This document shows, one piece after another, positions 26,461-36,243 of a stretch of DNA of 64,000 nucleotides. Below the pieces are notes generated by a model. The model was given only the letters and a program-made list of their open reading frames with translations, was not told where the DNA came from and searched no databases. The stretch lies in assembly GCA_942491945.1 (NCBI GenBank), contig CALODD010000035.1:7061-71060 (forward strand), read 5' to 3'. Origin of the DNA: JAJDYQ01 sp942491945 (GTDB lineage: Bacteria; Pseudomonadota; Gammaproteobacteria; JAJDYQ01). The position numbers were made by a program, and so were the translations under genes. Position 1 is the stretch's first letter. Every line of letters begins with the position of its first letter.

Positions 26461-28575
26461 TTGTTGTTGGAGAGAGACGACACAATCAATATCGCGGTCT
26501 ACGAGAGTATGCCCGACGAAGCGGAGTTCATTGCAACTGAATTACGCAATGCCGGTCATGCCGTTAAGCCTCTGTCGTTTAAAAATAGTGATGACCTTAA
26601 AGCTATCTTATCGAATAACCGCGTCGACCTGATCTATTGCACAACAGAAGATAAGGAACTCGGCAGCGCCTGTCGAATTGCCGACAAACACAAAGATCAT
26701 ATCCCCGTCATTGCAATATCCTCAGATACAGATACCGCTGCCGTGATTCATGCCATGGAAAACGGCGCCCGCGACCTGGTCAGTCGAAATCAACCCGCGC
26801 ATCTACGCATGGTGACCGAGCGCGAGCTTAAAGGCATTAAGCACTGCAAAGGTATGTATGAATTTAAACAGGCTTATCAGGAAAGCGAAAAACGCTGCCG
26901 TAGTCTGCTCGATAGCTCACGTGACGCCATTGCTTATATTCATGACGGCATGCACATCTATTCAAATAACGTGTATGTCGAGAAATTTGGTTTTGAAGAC
27001 AGCGATGACCTGGAAGGCTTACCAATTCTCGATCTGGTTGCCATTGATGAGCACCCGAGATTTAAAGAATTTCTGACAAACTACGGCAAACAGGCCGGTG
27101 AAGAAAACGTCGACATCCGTTGTGAACGTGATGACGGTACTGAATTCGAAGCCGCCATGGAATTCTCCCCTGCCAGTATCGATGGCGAAGCCTGTACACA
27201 GGTCATTATCCGCGAGCAAAGTGTGAGCCAGGAAGTTATCAATGAACTGGAGATACTGAAATCTCAGGATAGTGTGACCGGTCTTTATAACCGTCAGGCA
27301 TTTATCGAAGAGGTTGAGCAGGCCATTACCGATGTACAGAACGGTAACCGTCCAGGCGTCATTTTATATATTGAAGTCGATAAATTTGATGCTGTTAAAA
27401 GCACCATGGGTCTGGAAAATATCGATAACTGTATTGCAACCATCGGTAAGCTCATCGCAAGCAAGTTAAAAGATGATGATTTTGGCGCACGGTTTGGTGA
27501 GCACACATTCACTATTCTGGTCAGAGAAGGCGATGTACGGAAAATTGGTGCGAAATCCAAGGCGCTCGTCAAATCACTCAATACCATTGTTGAAGCCAAA
27601 GACCTTTCGATGCAGGTAACGTCTAGCCTGGGACTCGCCTCAATTCGTAGCACTACTCGAACACCCTACGAGATCATCGCCTGCGCAGATATGGCCTGCA
27701 ACATCGCTAAAGAACGTGGTGGCAATAGTATTGAAGCCTATAAGAGCCCTGAAAAAGAAGCAGAGAAGAAGAAAACACAGGATGACCTTCGCTGGGTTAA
27801 CCTGCTAAAAAATGCCTTAGAAAACAATCTGTTAAAACTCGCCTTCCAGCCAGTTGTTGGACTTAAAGATGAGAGTGACCAGATCTATGAGGTTCTGCTA
27901 CGCCTGACTGATGAAGATGGTACAGAAATCCTGCCGGGTGAATTTCTTCCTGCAGCGGAGAAAACCGGCATGATCAATCTGATTGATCGCTGGGTCATTG
28001 GGCGTGCGCTGCATATGCTAGCTGAAAAGCAACGAGAAGGTGACAATACCAACCTGTTCGTCAAACTATCAGGTTCAGCTTATACCGATGAAGGCCTGCT
28101 CCCCTGGTTATATGAACGCAGCAAAGCCTCTAAAATCGATACCAATCGCCTTATTTTTGAGGTTGCTGAATCTGATGCAACCGGCCATATCAGTAAAGTA
28201 GCGCAGTTCTGTCGTACCCTGAAGAAGATGCGTTGCCGCACCCTGGTTAGTCAATTTGGTATGGCAGATGAACCCACCAAGCTATTCAAAGCCGTACCAA
28301 TCGACTTCGTGAAAATACACCCCGGCCTGACGGGCCAGATTGCTAGTGATCCCTCGATGATGCAGGCGGTACGAGAACTGGTAAATGAAGCCCATGAGGC
28401 CGAAAAAGAGGTTATCGCTCCACATGTCGAAAGCGCTGACAGCATGGCACAACTATTTACCTGCGGCTTCGACTTTATTCAAGGCAACTTCCTGCAAGAA
28501 CCTGATATCGTCATGCAGTTTGACTTCTCAGAAAATGAAGCCTCCATGCACCGCTCACAAGCAGCGATGGAATAA
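26461..28575 (+). CDS. FimX-like degenerate GGDEF/EAL protein
   Basis: The 704 residues comprise a REC-like domain (about 1-125), a PAS domain (about 140-255), a GGDEF domain (about 265-430) and an EAL domain (about 440-690). The GGDEF signature is FGEHTF and the EAL signature is EVL (YEVLLRL), so neither diguanylate cyclase nor phosphodiesterase activity is expected. This is the FimX architecture: FimX binds c-di-GMP and controls type IV pilus assembly at the pole, which suits the pilin island 10 kb away. The start is a non-ATG codon; a run of TTG codons at 26461-26469 follows AGGGAA. The exact start is uncertain. Confidence 0.82.
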   Translation: MLLERDDTINIAVYESMPDEAEFIATELRNAGHAVKPLSFKNSDDLKAILSNNRVDLIYCTTEDKELGSACRIADKHKDHIPVIAISSDTDTAAVIHAMENGARDLVSRNQPAHLRMVTERELKGIKHCKGMYEFKQAYQESEKRCRSLLDSSRDAIAYIHDGMHIYSNNVYVEKFGFEDSDDLEGLPILDLVAIDEHPRFKEFLTNYGKQAGEENVDIRCERDDGTEFEAAMEFSPASIDGEACTQVIIREQSVSQEVINELEILKSQDSVTGLYNRQAFIEEVEQAITDVQNGNRPGVILYIEVDKFDAVKSTMGLENIDNCIATIGKLIASKLKDDDFGARFGEHTFTILVREGDVRKIGAKSKALVKSLNTIVEAKDLSMQVTSSLGLASIRSTTRTPYEIIACADMACNIAKERGGNSIEAYKSPEKEAEKKKTQDDLRWVNLLKNALENNLLKLAFQPVVGLKDESDQIYEVLLRLTDEDGTEILPGEFLPAAEKTGMINLIDRWVIGRALHMLAEKQREGDNTNLFVKLSGSAYTDEGLLPWLYERSKASKIDTNRLIFEVAESDATGHISKVAQFCRTLKKMRCRTLVSQFGMADEPTKLFKAVPIDFVKIHPGLTGQIASDPSMMQAVRELVNEAHEAEKEVIAPHVESADSMAQLFTCGFDFIQGNFLQEPDIVMQFDFSENEASMHRSQAAME

Positions 28576-28580
28576 CATAA

Positions 28581-29813
28581 TTAGTCGAGTACTTTAGACA
28601 CCATGCCGTCGGCGAGCTTAGGCTCAAACCAGGTCGATTTAGGCGGCATCACCTGATCATCATCCGCAACGGCCATTAAATCCGCGATGCTGGTCGGATA
28701 TAGAGAAAACGCGATGGCCATGTCACCACTATCGACACGCTTTTCCAGTTCACCCAGACCACGGATACCACCAACAAAATCAATACGATCATCAGTACGT
28801 GGATCAGAGATCCCGAGTAATGGCTCAATGAGGTTATCTGCCAGCAAGCTCACATCCAGGCGTTTAACCGGATCAGAAGGAATCAGATCCGCATTAACCT
28901 TGAGCGCATACCACTGACCATTAACATACATACCGAACTCGCCTGGAGCAGCCGGCTTGAACTGGCTGTCAACGGCTTCACAACTGAATGCGGAACCGGA
29001 TTTTTCGATTAACTCATGTACACTCAAACCATTCAGGTCTTTTATCACGCGATTGTAATCCAGGATTTTCATCTGATGATCAGGGAAGATCACCGTCAGG
29101 AAATACTCATGACTCGCTTCAGGGTCGTTATTAGTTTCACGTCGCATCGCAGCAACACGAGAAGCCGCTGCAGAACGATGATGACCATCAGCGACATAGA
29201 TCACACCCATCTTGTCGAACTCGGATGTCAGCGTACTAATAGTGTCATCGTCATCAATAACCCATAGCTCATGGCGTACGCCATCCGCTAAAGTCACATC
29301 AACCTCGGCATTACCCTGCTCTGCCGCTTTCAGAATCCCATCGACAACATCCTGACCTTTGTAAGTCAGAAAAACAGGACCTGTCTGCGCATTCAAAGCG
29401 TCGACCTGACGAACACGATCATCCTCTTTCTTCGGGCGGGTATACTCATGCTTACGCACATCGTTTCGGTCATACGCTGCAACAGAAGCACCAGCCACCA
29501 AACCCGTCTGCGTATGTTCACCCATGGTAATACGGTAGGCGTAGTAACAATCCTTCGGATCACGTGCGAGCACACCGTCATTAATCATGCGCTGAAAGTT
29601 CTCTGCACCTTTCGCATAAACCGACGGATCATACGGGTCAGTTTCGGGCGGCAGGTCGATCTCAGGCTTGGAAATATGCAGGAAACGATTCGGCTCATGA
29701 CCGGCCAGTTCGCGGGCCTCTTCAGTATTTAGAACGTCATAGGGAGGAGCCAGTACTTCAGCGGCTTTTCCAGGGGCTGGGCGTAGACCTGCAAATGGAG
29801 CAATTAGAGACAT
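28581..29813 (-). CDS. DUF1015 (SerK-like) family protein
   Basis: The 410-residue soluble protein has the DUF1015 signatures APFAGLRPAPGKAAEVLAPP near the N-terminus, KHEYTRPKKEDDR in the middle and IYVADGHHRSAAA. Some members of the family are free-serine kinases or related SbnI-type enzymes; whether this one phosphorylates serine is not shown. No serine biosynthesis gene lies next to it. It converges with the FimX-like gene, five bases apart. Confidence 0.85.
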   Translation of the reverse strand: MSLIAPFAGLRPAPGKAAEVLAPPYDVLNTEEARELAGHEPNRFLHISKPEIDLPPETDPYDPSVYAKGAENFQRMINDGVLARDPKDCYYAYRITMGEHTQTGLVAGASVAAYDRNDVRKHEYTRPKKEDDRVRQVDALNAQTGPVFLTYKGQDVVDGILKAAEQGNAEVDVTLADGVRHELWVIDDDDTISTLTSEFDKMGVIYVADGHHRSAAASRVAAMRRETNNDPEASHEYFLTVIFPDHQMKILDYNRVIKDLNGLSVHELIEKSGSAFSCEAVDSQFKPAAPGEFGMYVNGQWYALKVNADLIPSDPVKRLDVSLLADNLIEPLLGISDPRTDDRIDFVGGIRGLGELEKRVDSGDMAIAFSLYPTSIADLMAVADDDQVMPPKSTWFEPKLADGMVSKVLD

Positions 29814-29910
29814 TTTGATTCCTACCTAGATTCGAATGCGGCGCATTCTAACGGGGATGGGGGATGAATTCATTAGCCAATGTTATTTATTGGCATTCGA
29901 CTTACTCGTC

Positions 29911-29997
29911 ATTCCGGCGTGCTACTCAGTCAAGCTGAGCACAGGCTTTGGCCGGAATCTGTCTCACCTGTCATTCCCGAATGATCTTATCGGGAAT
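29911..29997. repeat. two intergenic palindromes of the ATTCC(C/G)G type
   Basis: ATTCCGGC at 29911-29918 pairs with GCCGGAAT at 29951-29958, with a small inner stem (CTCAG/CTGAG) in the loop. ATTCCCGA at 29973-29980 pairs with TCGGGAAT at 29990-29997. Related units occur at 33004-33028 and 58985-59004. This is a dispersed REP-like hairpin family. The rest of 29814-30281 holds only the 150-bp inverted repeat and the IS4-like left end. Confidence 0.7.
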
Positions 29998-30111
29998 CCA
30001 TATTTTGGTGTAGGAAGGTTTCGCGCTTGATCGTCTACAGTTTTTCTTAAATTTACTGCACGAGCGCAAGCCCTTTTTGTTTCGGCAAAAAGGGCGAAAA
30101 ACCATTTGCTC
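29962..30111. repeat. left arm of a 150-bp imperfect inverted repeat
   Basis: This stretch matches the reverse complement of 32890-33039 over its whole length, with scattered mismatches and short gaps. The most conserved parts are AGGTTTCGCGCTTGATCG, CACGAGCGC, and AGCCCTTTTTGTTTCGGCAA. The two arms enclose both insertion sequences. Confidence 0.8.
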
Positions 30112-30131
30112 CAGATACGCTGGCCTGCGGC

Positions 30132-31551
30132 CAATGTCATTGACTTAAGCCGTAAGTGATTGAAAGTAGGTGTTATAATCAGTCCAATGACAAACTAACA
30201 GGCTTTAAAACATGACCCGAGAAGACCTCATTTAAAACCATCTATGCCCGCATAAATGAAACCATAGAATCTACTGCGTTTTTGCAAAAGCACCGCCAAA
30301 GCTCAACGCACTTTACTCGCCAACGCGAGCTAACCTTTCCGACGCTGATTCGCTTTTTCCTGAACCTGATTAAAGGCTCATTACAAAGCGAACTCAATCA
30401 CTTCTTTGAAATCGCACAGTCAAAACGCACGCCACTGATGCGTGTCACGGCATCAGCCTTTTGTCGGGCCAGAAAGAAGTTAAGCCCGCAGGTGTTTATT
30501 GATCTGAACCATCAGGCCGTCGATGAGTTTTATCATCATGCTGATATTGAAACATGGAACGACTTTCGCGTACTGGCCATTGATGGCAGTAAATATCACG
30601 TTCCATCCAATGCGCAAACGGCGCAGACATTCGGTAGCCAATTCAATCAATATGCGACAACCGTACCCATGGCACGTGGCTCTTGTTTATATGATGTGTT
30701 TCAGGGCATCGTACTCGATGCACAGATCACCGCATGCGATGCCAGTGAACGTGAACTAGCGTATCAACATCTGGGCCATACCGGTTCGAATGATTTAATG
30801 CTCTATGATCGAGGCTATCCTGCCTTCTGGTTGTTTGCCGCTCACCGGGCATTACAACGGGATTATTGTATGCGGGTCACGACGTCATTTAATCTTGATG
30901 TCCAAGCCTTTGTCGCCTCATCAAAGAAACAAGCCATCATCCACATCAAACCCAATGCTGTCAGTATCCGAAGATGTCGGGAGAAAGGCTTATCAATAGA
31001 GCCGATTAAAGTCCGGCTCGTTCGAGTGAAAACGCAACGCGGCGAATATGTCTTAATGACAAGTTTGTTGGATAAACAACGCTATCCCGTAAAATGCTTC
31101 AAGACGTTATATCACCTGAGATGGCAGATTGAGGAAAGCTACAAACAGCAGAAAAACTGGCTTGAAATTGAAAACTTCTCGGGTAAATCCGTCTTGAGCA
31201 TTCAGCAGGACTTTCATGCCAAAATGCTGTGTCTGTCACTGACGGCGATGAGTTTATTTGCTGCTCAGGAGAAGATAAAGTCGTCGGTGGCTGAGCGTTA
31301 TTATGCGTACAAGATCAATTTCTCTGCGGCGTTATCCAGCATGAAAGATACGATCGTTCATCTGCTTTCCAAGGGGTTAGACGAGTTCGAATGGCATCGC
31401 TGGTTGACGGTATTAAGTCGATGTTTAATTCCTATCAGGCCTAAACGTTCTTTCCCTCGTAAGGCCTCCCCGCGACCTCGACGTACCTTTCGTTCTTCCT
31501 ATCGGAGAGCTTTGTGATTTCAAGCACTTAGGGCTTAAGTCAATGACATTG
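30132..31551 (+). mobile_element. IS4-like insertion sequence with 27-bp terminal inverted repeats
   Basis: The ends CAATGTCATTGACTTAAGCC (continuing to 30158) and their complement at 31525-31551 match at 26 of 27 positions. The element holds one transposase gene. Similarity between the two flanks continues outwards imperfectly for about 25 bp (ATACGCTGGCC against ATACGCTGCCC), so the element sits at the centre of a larger palindrome. No clear target-site duplication was found. Confidence 0.82.
30212..31517 (+). pseudogene. IS4 family transposase with an N-terminal frameshift
   Basis: The natural start looks like the ATG at 30212 (MTREDLI), but that frame stops at a TAA at 30233-30235. The +1 frame continues without a break as KTIYARINETIESTAFLQKH and runs for over 400 residues to 31517. 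One extra T in the run ATTTAAAA explains this. The DDE catalytic residues are visible: AIDGS, LMLYDRGYP and the YHLRWQIEESYKQQK block. A TTG at 30282 could start a shortened protein. Programmed frameshifting is possible, but no classic slippery heptamer is in the right register. Confidence 0.8.
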
Positions 31552-31586
31552 CCCGTAGGGCAGCGTATTGGGAGCTGTACGGGTCA

Positions 31587-32878
31587 AGTACATAGGTAAC
31601 AAAAGAGTCCAGATACATAGGTTACACTTTTAATGTCCAGTAAGGTGTATTCCCACCTTTTTTATCGCGTAAGTTATAGCCCCCTAATCGGACGGAACCA
31701 AAATAAACTTCCCATATTCCATCATCTATCTCATCAAAGCCAACATATTCACCTCGAAGTAATTTCGCGATATAAACCTGTCCCGTATGGGCATAGACCA
31801 CGCCGCTGTGACAGACTGGTCTGACTACAAAATAATCTGGATACTGTATTTCAGGTAGCTTGCTCGGATATTCTCTGGGCGATGGTTGGTAATGCATGGC
31901 AGGTGGTGTTTGATCTAATGCCTCATGTGGACGTTCATGGTTGTATGCCTCACGAAAGATATCAAAGCGTTTTTGTTGTGCGGTAAAAGTCTTCGCTGCG
32001 GGGCTGACGGTTTCACTGTTTAACATTGATGCATCCGCTCATGACGGCCATTTTGCTGCGGCCTGCCAGGCTGAATACGCTCAGGTATGATACCTAAACG
32101 TATCCACCAGATGGATAAACTGGATAGTCCGCCTGCTGAACGAGTCGCAAAGGGGACTCCGTTGTCGGAACGAATACGTCGAGGCAATCCATAGTGTTTG
32201 AAGAGCCGGGTAAAGCACTGGCGGGCCATCTGAGTCGCTGTTCCGGATACACCTTTACAACCCAGTAGGTAACGGGAATGGTGATCCATCACCGTCAGTG
32301 GGTAACACCATTGGCCTTTACCAAGTTTAATCTGTCCTTTGTAGTCAGCGCTCCAGACCTCGTTGGGCTTATCCACGGGATCAAAAGGCTGTGGATAGGG
32401 GCTGACTTTACGGCGAGGCTTTTGTTGATGCACCAGTCCTTCAGCATTGAGTATGTTGTAGATTGTTGTCTTTGAAGGCAGTGTTTGGTTGGGGAAGCGT
32501 TGTTGCAGTAATGCTCTGATCTTTTTAGCCCCCAGTGTGATGCGACTTTTAGTCCGTAACTCAATAATTGCTTTACGAATCGTATAGGGCGTACTCAGCG
32601 GGCTTTGATGTGGCTTACGGCTTCGCTCTTCCAGCCCAGATAGTTCATTGTGTTGGTAACGTTCCAGCCATTTGTAGCCTGTCTTACGACTAATACCATA
32701 ACGCTGGCATAACGCCGTGTGCGTATACCCACCTCGTAGATGGTCAGCAATGAATAGTATCTTCTGTTCCATAGATTTTATCTCTTGCCAGGGCATTGGA
32801 AGCACCTCCATTATTCAGTGCTTCCAGCATAGGTAATCTGTTACCTATGTACCTGGACTGAGTTGTTACCTATGTCTA
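31587..32878 (-). mobile_element. IS481-like insertion sequence with about 40-bp inverted repeats
   Basis: The ends at about 31587-31627 and 32838-32878 are inverted copies of each other. Each contains two ACATAGGTAACA-like motifs separated by a GTCCAG core. The enclosed gene encodes an integrase-core transposase. The element sits directly beside the IS4-like element. Its flanks (GAGCTGTACGGGTC on the left and GACCATACAGAGC on the right) are themselves roughly complementary, so it may have inserted into a palindrome loop. Confidence 0.8.
31622..32811 (-). pseudogene. IS481 family transposase split by a frameshift
   Basis: The upstream frame (32811-32020) encodes the helix-turn-helix region (ALCQRYGISRKTGYKWLERY), the catalytic-core start VWSADYKGQ and the second Asp in RIRSDNGVPF, and ends GRPQQNGRHERMHQC. 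The downstream frame (32026-31622) resumes with MLNSETVSPAAKTFTAQQ and YNHERPHEALDQTPP. A shift of one base back near 32020-32030 joins the two into a normal IS481 transposase. As written it is broken. Translation probably starts at the inner ATG at 32796 (MPWQEIKS). Confidence 0.82.
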
Positions 32879-32889
32879 TAGACCATACA

Positions 32890-33039
32890 GAGCAATGGTT
32901 TTTGGTTCGTTTTTGCCGAAACAAAAAGGGCTCGCGCTCGTGTAACAATTCAAGAAAAAGAACAAACGATCAAGCGCGAAACCTTTCATGCCAATACAGA
33001 CAAATTCCCGCTAAAGGCACGCGGGAATAACAGGTGAGA
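32890..33039. repeat. right arm of the 150-bp imperfect inverted repeat
   Basis: This is the partner of 29962-30111 in inverted orientation. It includes a hairpin of the ATTCCCGC type (33004-33011 with 33021-33028). It lies between the IS481-like element and the end of parC. Confidence 0.8.
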
Positions 33040-33071
33040 TAGATACCGACATCCGCCGGCATCACAAAACC

Positions 33072-35321
33072 CTAACTCTTCCTCTCAACCTCAACTCGAT
33101 CAACCGCCTGATACCCACGTGGTAACTTCCACCCACGTCGCCCACGCTCAGCAACATACTCATCAACTTCAGGGCCTTTCATAGTCTTATGTTTTTTACC
33201 GGCGTAAACCGTTACCTTTTCACCATCCTGCACCAGCTCGATGGCTTTGACATGTTCTTCACGTGTCTTGAATTTTGCCGTTGGAATATTGATAATTTTA
33301 TTGCCTTTACCTTTTGACATCACTGGTAATTCAGTTAGCGAAGTCACTAGCATATAGCCCTGTTTAGTTAACGATACAATCCAGTCGTCGTCCAAGCTTC
33401 TAACATGAACGGGTGGCAAGACTTTAGCGCCTTTAGGAACGCTTAATACAATCTTGCCTTTTTTGTTACGTGTCACCATATCTTCGAGCTTACAGGCAAA
33501 GCCGTAGCCACCATCGGTACTTAATAGATAGTAGTCATCCGGCTTACCCATCATGACGCCGACAAACGTGGCTCCATCGGGCGCGGTTACTCGACCAGAA
33601 AGTGGTTCGCCTTGCCCTCTCGCTGAAGGGAGATTGTGTGTCGCTATGTTATATACGCGCCCGGTTGAATCGAGGAAGATCGCCATCTGGTTGCTTTTGC
33701 CTTTTGCCGATCCCTGATAGTCATCTCCGGCTTTATAGTTCAGAGTTGTTGCATCGACTTCATGCCCTTTAGCTGCTCTTACCCAGCCTTTCTGTGAGAG
33801 TACAACTGTAATGGATTCAGATGGCATGAGTTCGGTTTCATCTAATGCCTGTGCGGCCTGACGCTCTACGATCTGAGAACGACGTTCGTCACCGTACAAC
33901 TCAGCATCAGCCAACAATTCTTTCTTAATAAGTGTTTTTAAACGGGCTGATGAACCTAATGTCTTTTGTAAATAATCCTGTTCTTCATGCAATTCTTCCT
34001 GCTCTTGTTTGATTTTCATCTCTTCCAGTCGCGCCAGCTGTCGTAACTTGGTATCGAGTATGTAATCGGCCTGTATTTCACTTAATGAAAAACGTTTCAT
34101 TAAGACCGGCTTGGGTTCATCTTCTGTCCGCACAATGCGAATGACTTCATCGATATTTAGAAAGGCAATTAATAAACCGTCTAAGAGGTGCAGTCGCTTT
34201 TGTACTTTCTCTAATCGCCATTGCAAACGACGGCGCACTGTCATAGTCCTGAAGACCAGCCACTCTTTCAGTACTGTCTTCAAATCCATGACCTCTGGAC
34301 GGCCATGGTTGTTAATGACATTCATGTTTACACGATAGTTTCGTTCGAGATCTGTCGTCGCAAATAAATGCGCCATCAGTTGTTCGGTATCAACGCGGTT
34401 GGAACGCGGTACCACAACCAGGCGTATTGGGTTTTCATGATCCGATTCATCGCGAAGGTCTTCAACCAATGGTAGTTTTTTAGCGTTCATCTGCTGAGCA
34501 ATCTGCTCTAAAATTTTTGCGCCAGATACCTGATACGGTAAGGCGGTAATAACGATTTCGCCGTTCTCCTTTTCATAGCAGGCACGCATTTTGATTGCCC
34601 CGTGACCAGTACGATACATATCCAGTATCTCTGCGCGCGGCGTAATGATCTCACCTCGTGTTGGATAGTCCGGGCCCTGAATATGCTCACAGAGTTCTTC
34701 GGTTGTCGTTTTAGGCGCTTCCAGTAAACGAATAGCGGCGGTAACCACTTCATTGAGATTATGTGGCGGGATATCGGTCGACATACCAACGGCAATACCT
34801 GTCGCGCCATTTAAAAGTACATTCGGTAATCGAGCAGGCAGTAATACCGGCTCATCCATAGTGCCATCAAAATTCGGCTGCCAGTCGACAGTCCCCTGCC
34901 CCAGTTCCTGTAATAGTGACTTCGCATAGGGGGAAAGCTTTGCTTCGGTGTAGCGCATAGCAGCAAATGACTTGGGATCATCCTGCGACCCCCAGTTACC
35001 CTGCCCCTCGACAAGTTTGTAACGGAAGGAAAAATCCTGCGCCATATGTACCATGGCTTCATAACAGGCGGAATCTCCGTGCGGATGGAATTTACCGATA
35101 ACATCACCAATGGTTCGAGCAGATTTTTTAGGCTTTGAAGTCGCGCTTAAGCCAAGCTCTGACATAGCGTAGACAATCCGACGCTGTACAGGCTTCAGGC
35201 CATCACCTATTGCCGGTAATGCCCGGTCCAGAATGACGTACATGGAATAATCAAGATACGCCTTTTCGGTAAATTCACTTAAGGGGCGCTGTTCCAGCCC
35301 TTCGAAATCCATTTCCTGCAT
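33072..35321 (-). CDS. parC: DNA topoisomerase IV subunit A
   Basis: ParC is the DNA-cleaving subunit that decatenates chromosomes. The ATG at 35321 with AGGGTGA upstream gives 749 residues; the frame reaches a TTG at 35351. The active-site tyrosine is in AAMRYTEAKL (residue 124). The quinolone-determining segment HPHGDSACYE has Ser84 and Glu88, the drug-sensitive residues. The C-terminal half has GyrA-like blades and lacks a GyrA box. The partner gene parE lies 1.9 kb upstream, separated by murB and a divergent gene. Confidence 0.96.
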   Translation of the reverse strand: MQEMDFEGLEQRPLSEFTEKAYLDYSMYVILDRALPAIGDGLKPVQRRIVYAMSELGLSATSKPKKSARTIGDVIGKFHPHGDSACYEAMVHMAQDFSFRYKLVEGQGNWGSQDDPKSFAAMRYTEAKLSPYAKSLLQELGQGTVDWQPNFDGTMDEPVLLPARLPNVLLNGATGIAVGMSTDIPPHNLNEVVTAAIRLLEAPKTTTEELCEHIQGPDYPTRGEIITPRAEILDMYRTGHGAIKMRACYEKENGEIVITALPYQVSGAKILEQIAQQMNAKKLPLVEDLRDESDHENPIRLVVVPRSNRVDTEQLMAHLFATTDLERNYRVNMNVINNHGRPEVMDLKTVLKEWLVFRTMTVRRRLQWRLEKVQKRLHLLDGLLIAFLNIDEVIRIVRTEDEPKPVLMKRFSLSEIQADYILDTKLRQLARLEEMKIKQEQEELHEEQDYLQKTLGSSARLKTLIKKELLADAELYGDERRSQIVERQAAQALDETELMPSESITVVLSQKGWVRAAKGHEVDATTLNYKAGDDYQGSAKGKSNQMAIFLDSTGRVYNIATHNLPSARGQGEPLSGRVTAPDGATFVGVMMGKPDDYYLLSTDGGYGFACKLEDMVTRNKKGKIVLSVPKGAKVLPPVHVRSLDDDWIVSLTKQGYMLVTSLTELPVMSKGKGNKIINIPTAKFKTREEHVKAIELVQDGEKVTVYAGKKHKTMKGPEVDEYVAERGRRGWKLPRGYQAVDRVEVERKS

Positions 35322-35397
35322 TGTTCTTTTCACCCTTGAGTTTTCGCTCAAATCTTCATGCTATGATCTCTCGCAGAGGTATCATAACGCAAGCAAT

Positions 35398-36243
35398 ATG
35401 GTTGATGGTCAGGAAAAACAGTCTGCAGTGAGCGATTCAAAAGAGATCGGCTTTAGTTACGAAGAACAGGTCAAAAGCGACCAGTTTATTGCCTTACAGG
35501 GCCAGGTCAGTCAGTGTCTTGATGAACGCCGTGGTTTAATCGAATCACGCAATCTTTATATCAAACTCATGATTGCTTCATGGGCAATCACTGTATTTGT
35601 GGTGTTTATTTATCCTGGCATTCAGGAGTCACGACTGGAAAAGCAGGATATCCGAAAACAGGCGCTAAGAGCCGCCGCACAACATACCAGTTCAGCTCCA
35701 CAGCGTGGCTGCAAACCTTGTGCTGATCAGACAACAGAGATATCGCCACTCGCTTCGCCAAAAGAGTATCTGCAACACCTGGAAAAGAAACTGGGTAAAT
35801 CGAAAGCAGTGCCAGCAGCCGATCTATCACCTTTAGTCACACAACAGACACTGCCTGCCGAATCGGAACAATCAGAGGAGAAGACCACTGTCCCAGTTCT
35901 GATTGAACAGATTGTTAAACAGACTGTATTCGAGTGGAGTATTGCCTGGGAACTACAAAACTCTGAACGCTATTTATCCTACTATGGGAAACGTTTTATT
36001 CCCGAGAATGGAACCACGTTATATAAATGGAAAAATCAACGCCGCGATAGAGTTGAAAAACCAACTTCTATTCGTATCAGGATAGATGATCTCATCGTGA
36101 CTGATTTTCAGAATGGACAGGCTACTGTTGAGTTTATACAGCACTATATGACGCCGAATTATAAGGACGTCGCGCATAAACGCATGATTTTTGTGAAAGA
36201 AGACAAGCAATGGAAAATTATTCGAGAAATTGTTCTCGGATAA
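35398..36243 (+). CDS. membrane-anchored NTF2-like (Cds6-type) protein
   Basis: The 281-residue protein has a cytoplasmic N-terminus with QCLDERRGLIESRN, one membrane segment near residues 60-78 (KLMIASWAITVFVVFIYPG), a linker with CKPCAD, and a C-terminal NTF2-like domain (about 175-281; FEWSIAWELQNSERYLSYY). That domain is the type attached to some L,D-transpeptidases (Cds6), but the catalytic YkuD domain is missing here. It may bind peptidoglycan or a partner in the periplasm. It is divergent from parC, and its stop codon abuts that of murB. Confidence 0.72.
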   Translation: MVDGQEKQSAVSDSKEIGFSYEEQVKSDQFIALQGQVSQCLDERRGLIESRNLYIKLMIASWAITVFVVFIYPGIQESRLEKQDIRKQALRAAAQHTSSAPQRGCKPCADQTTEISPLASPKEYLQHLEKKLGKSKAVPAADLSPLVTQQTLPAESEQSEEKTTVPVLIEQIVKQTVFEWSIAWELQNSERYLSYYGKRFIPENGTTLYKWKNQRRDRVEKPTSIRIRIDDLIVTDFQNGQATVEFIQHYMTPNYKDVAHKRMIFVKEDKQWKIIREIVLG

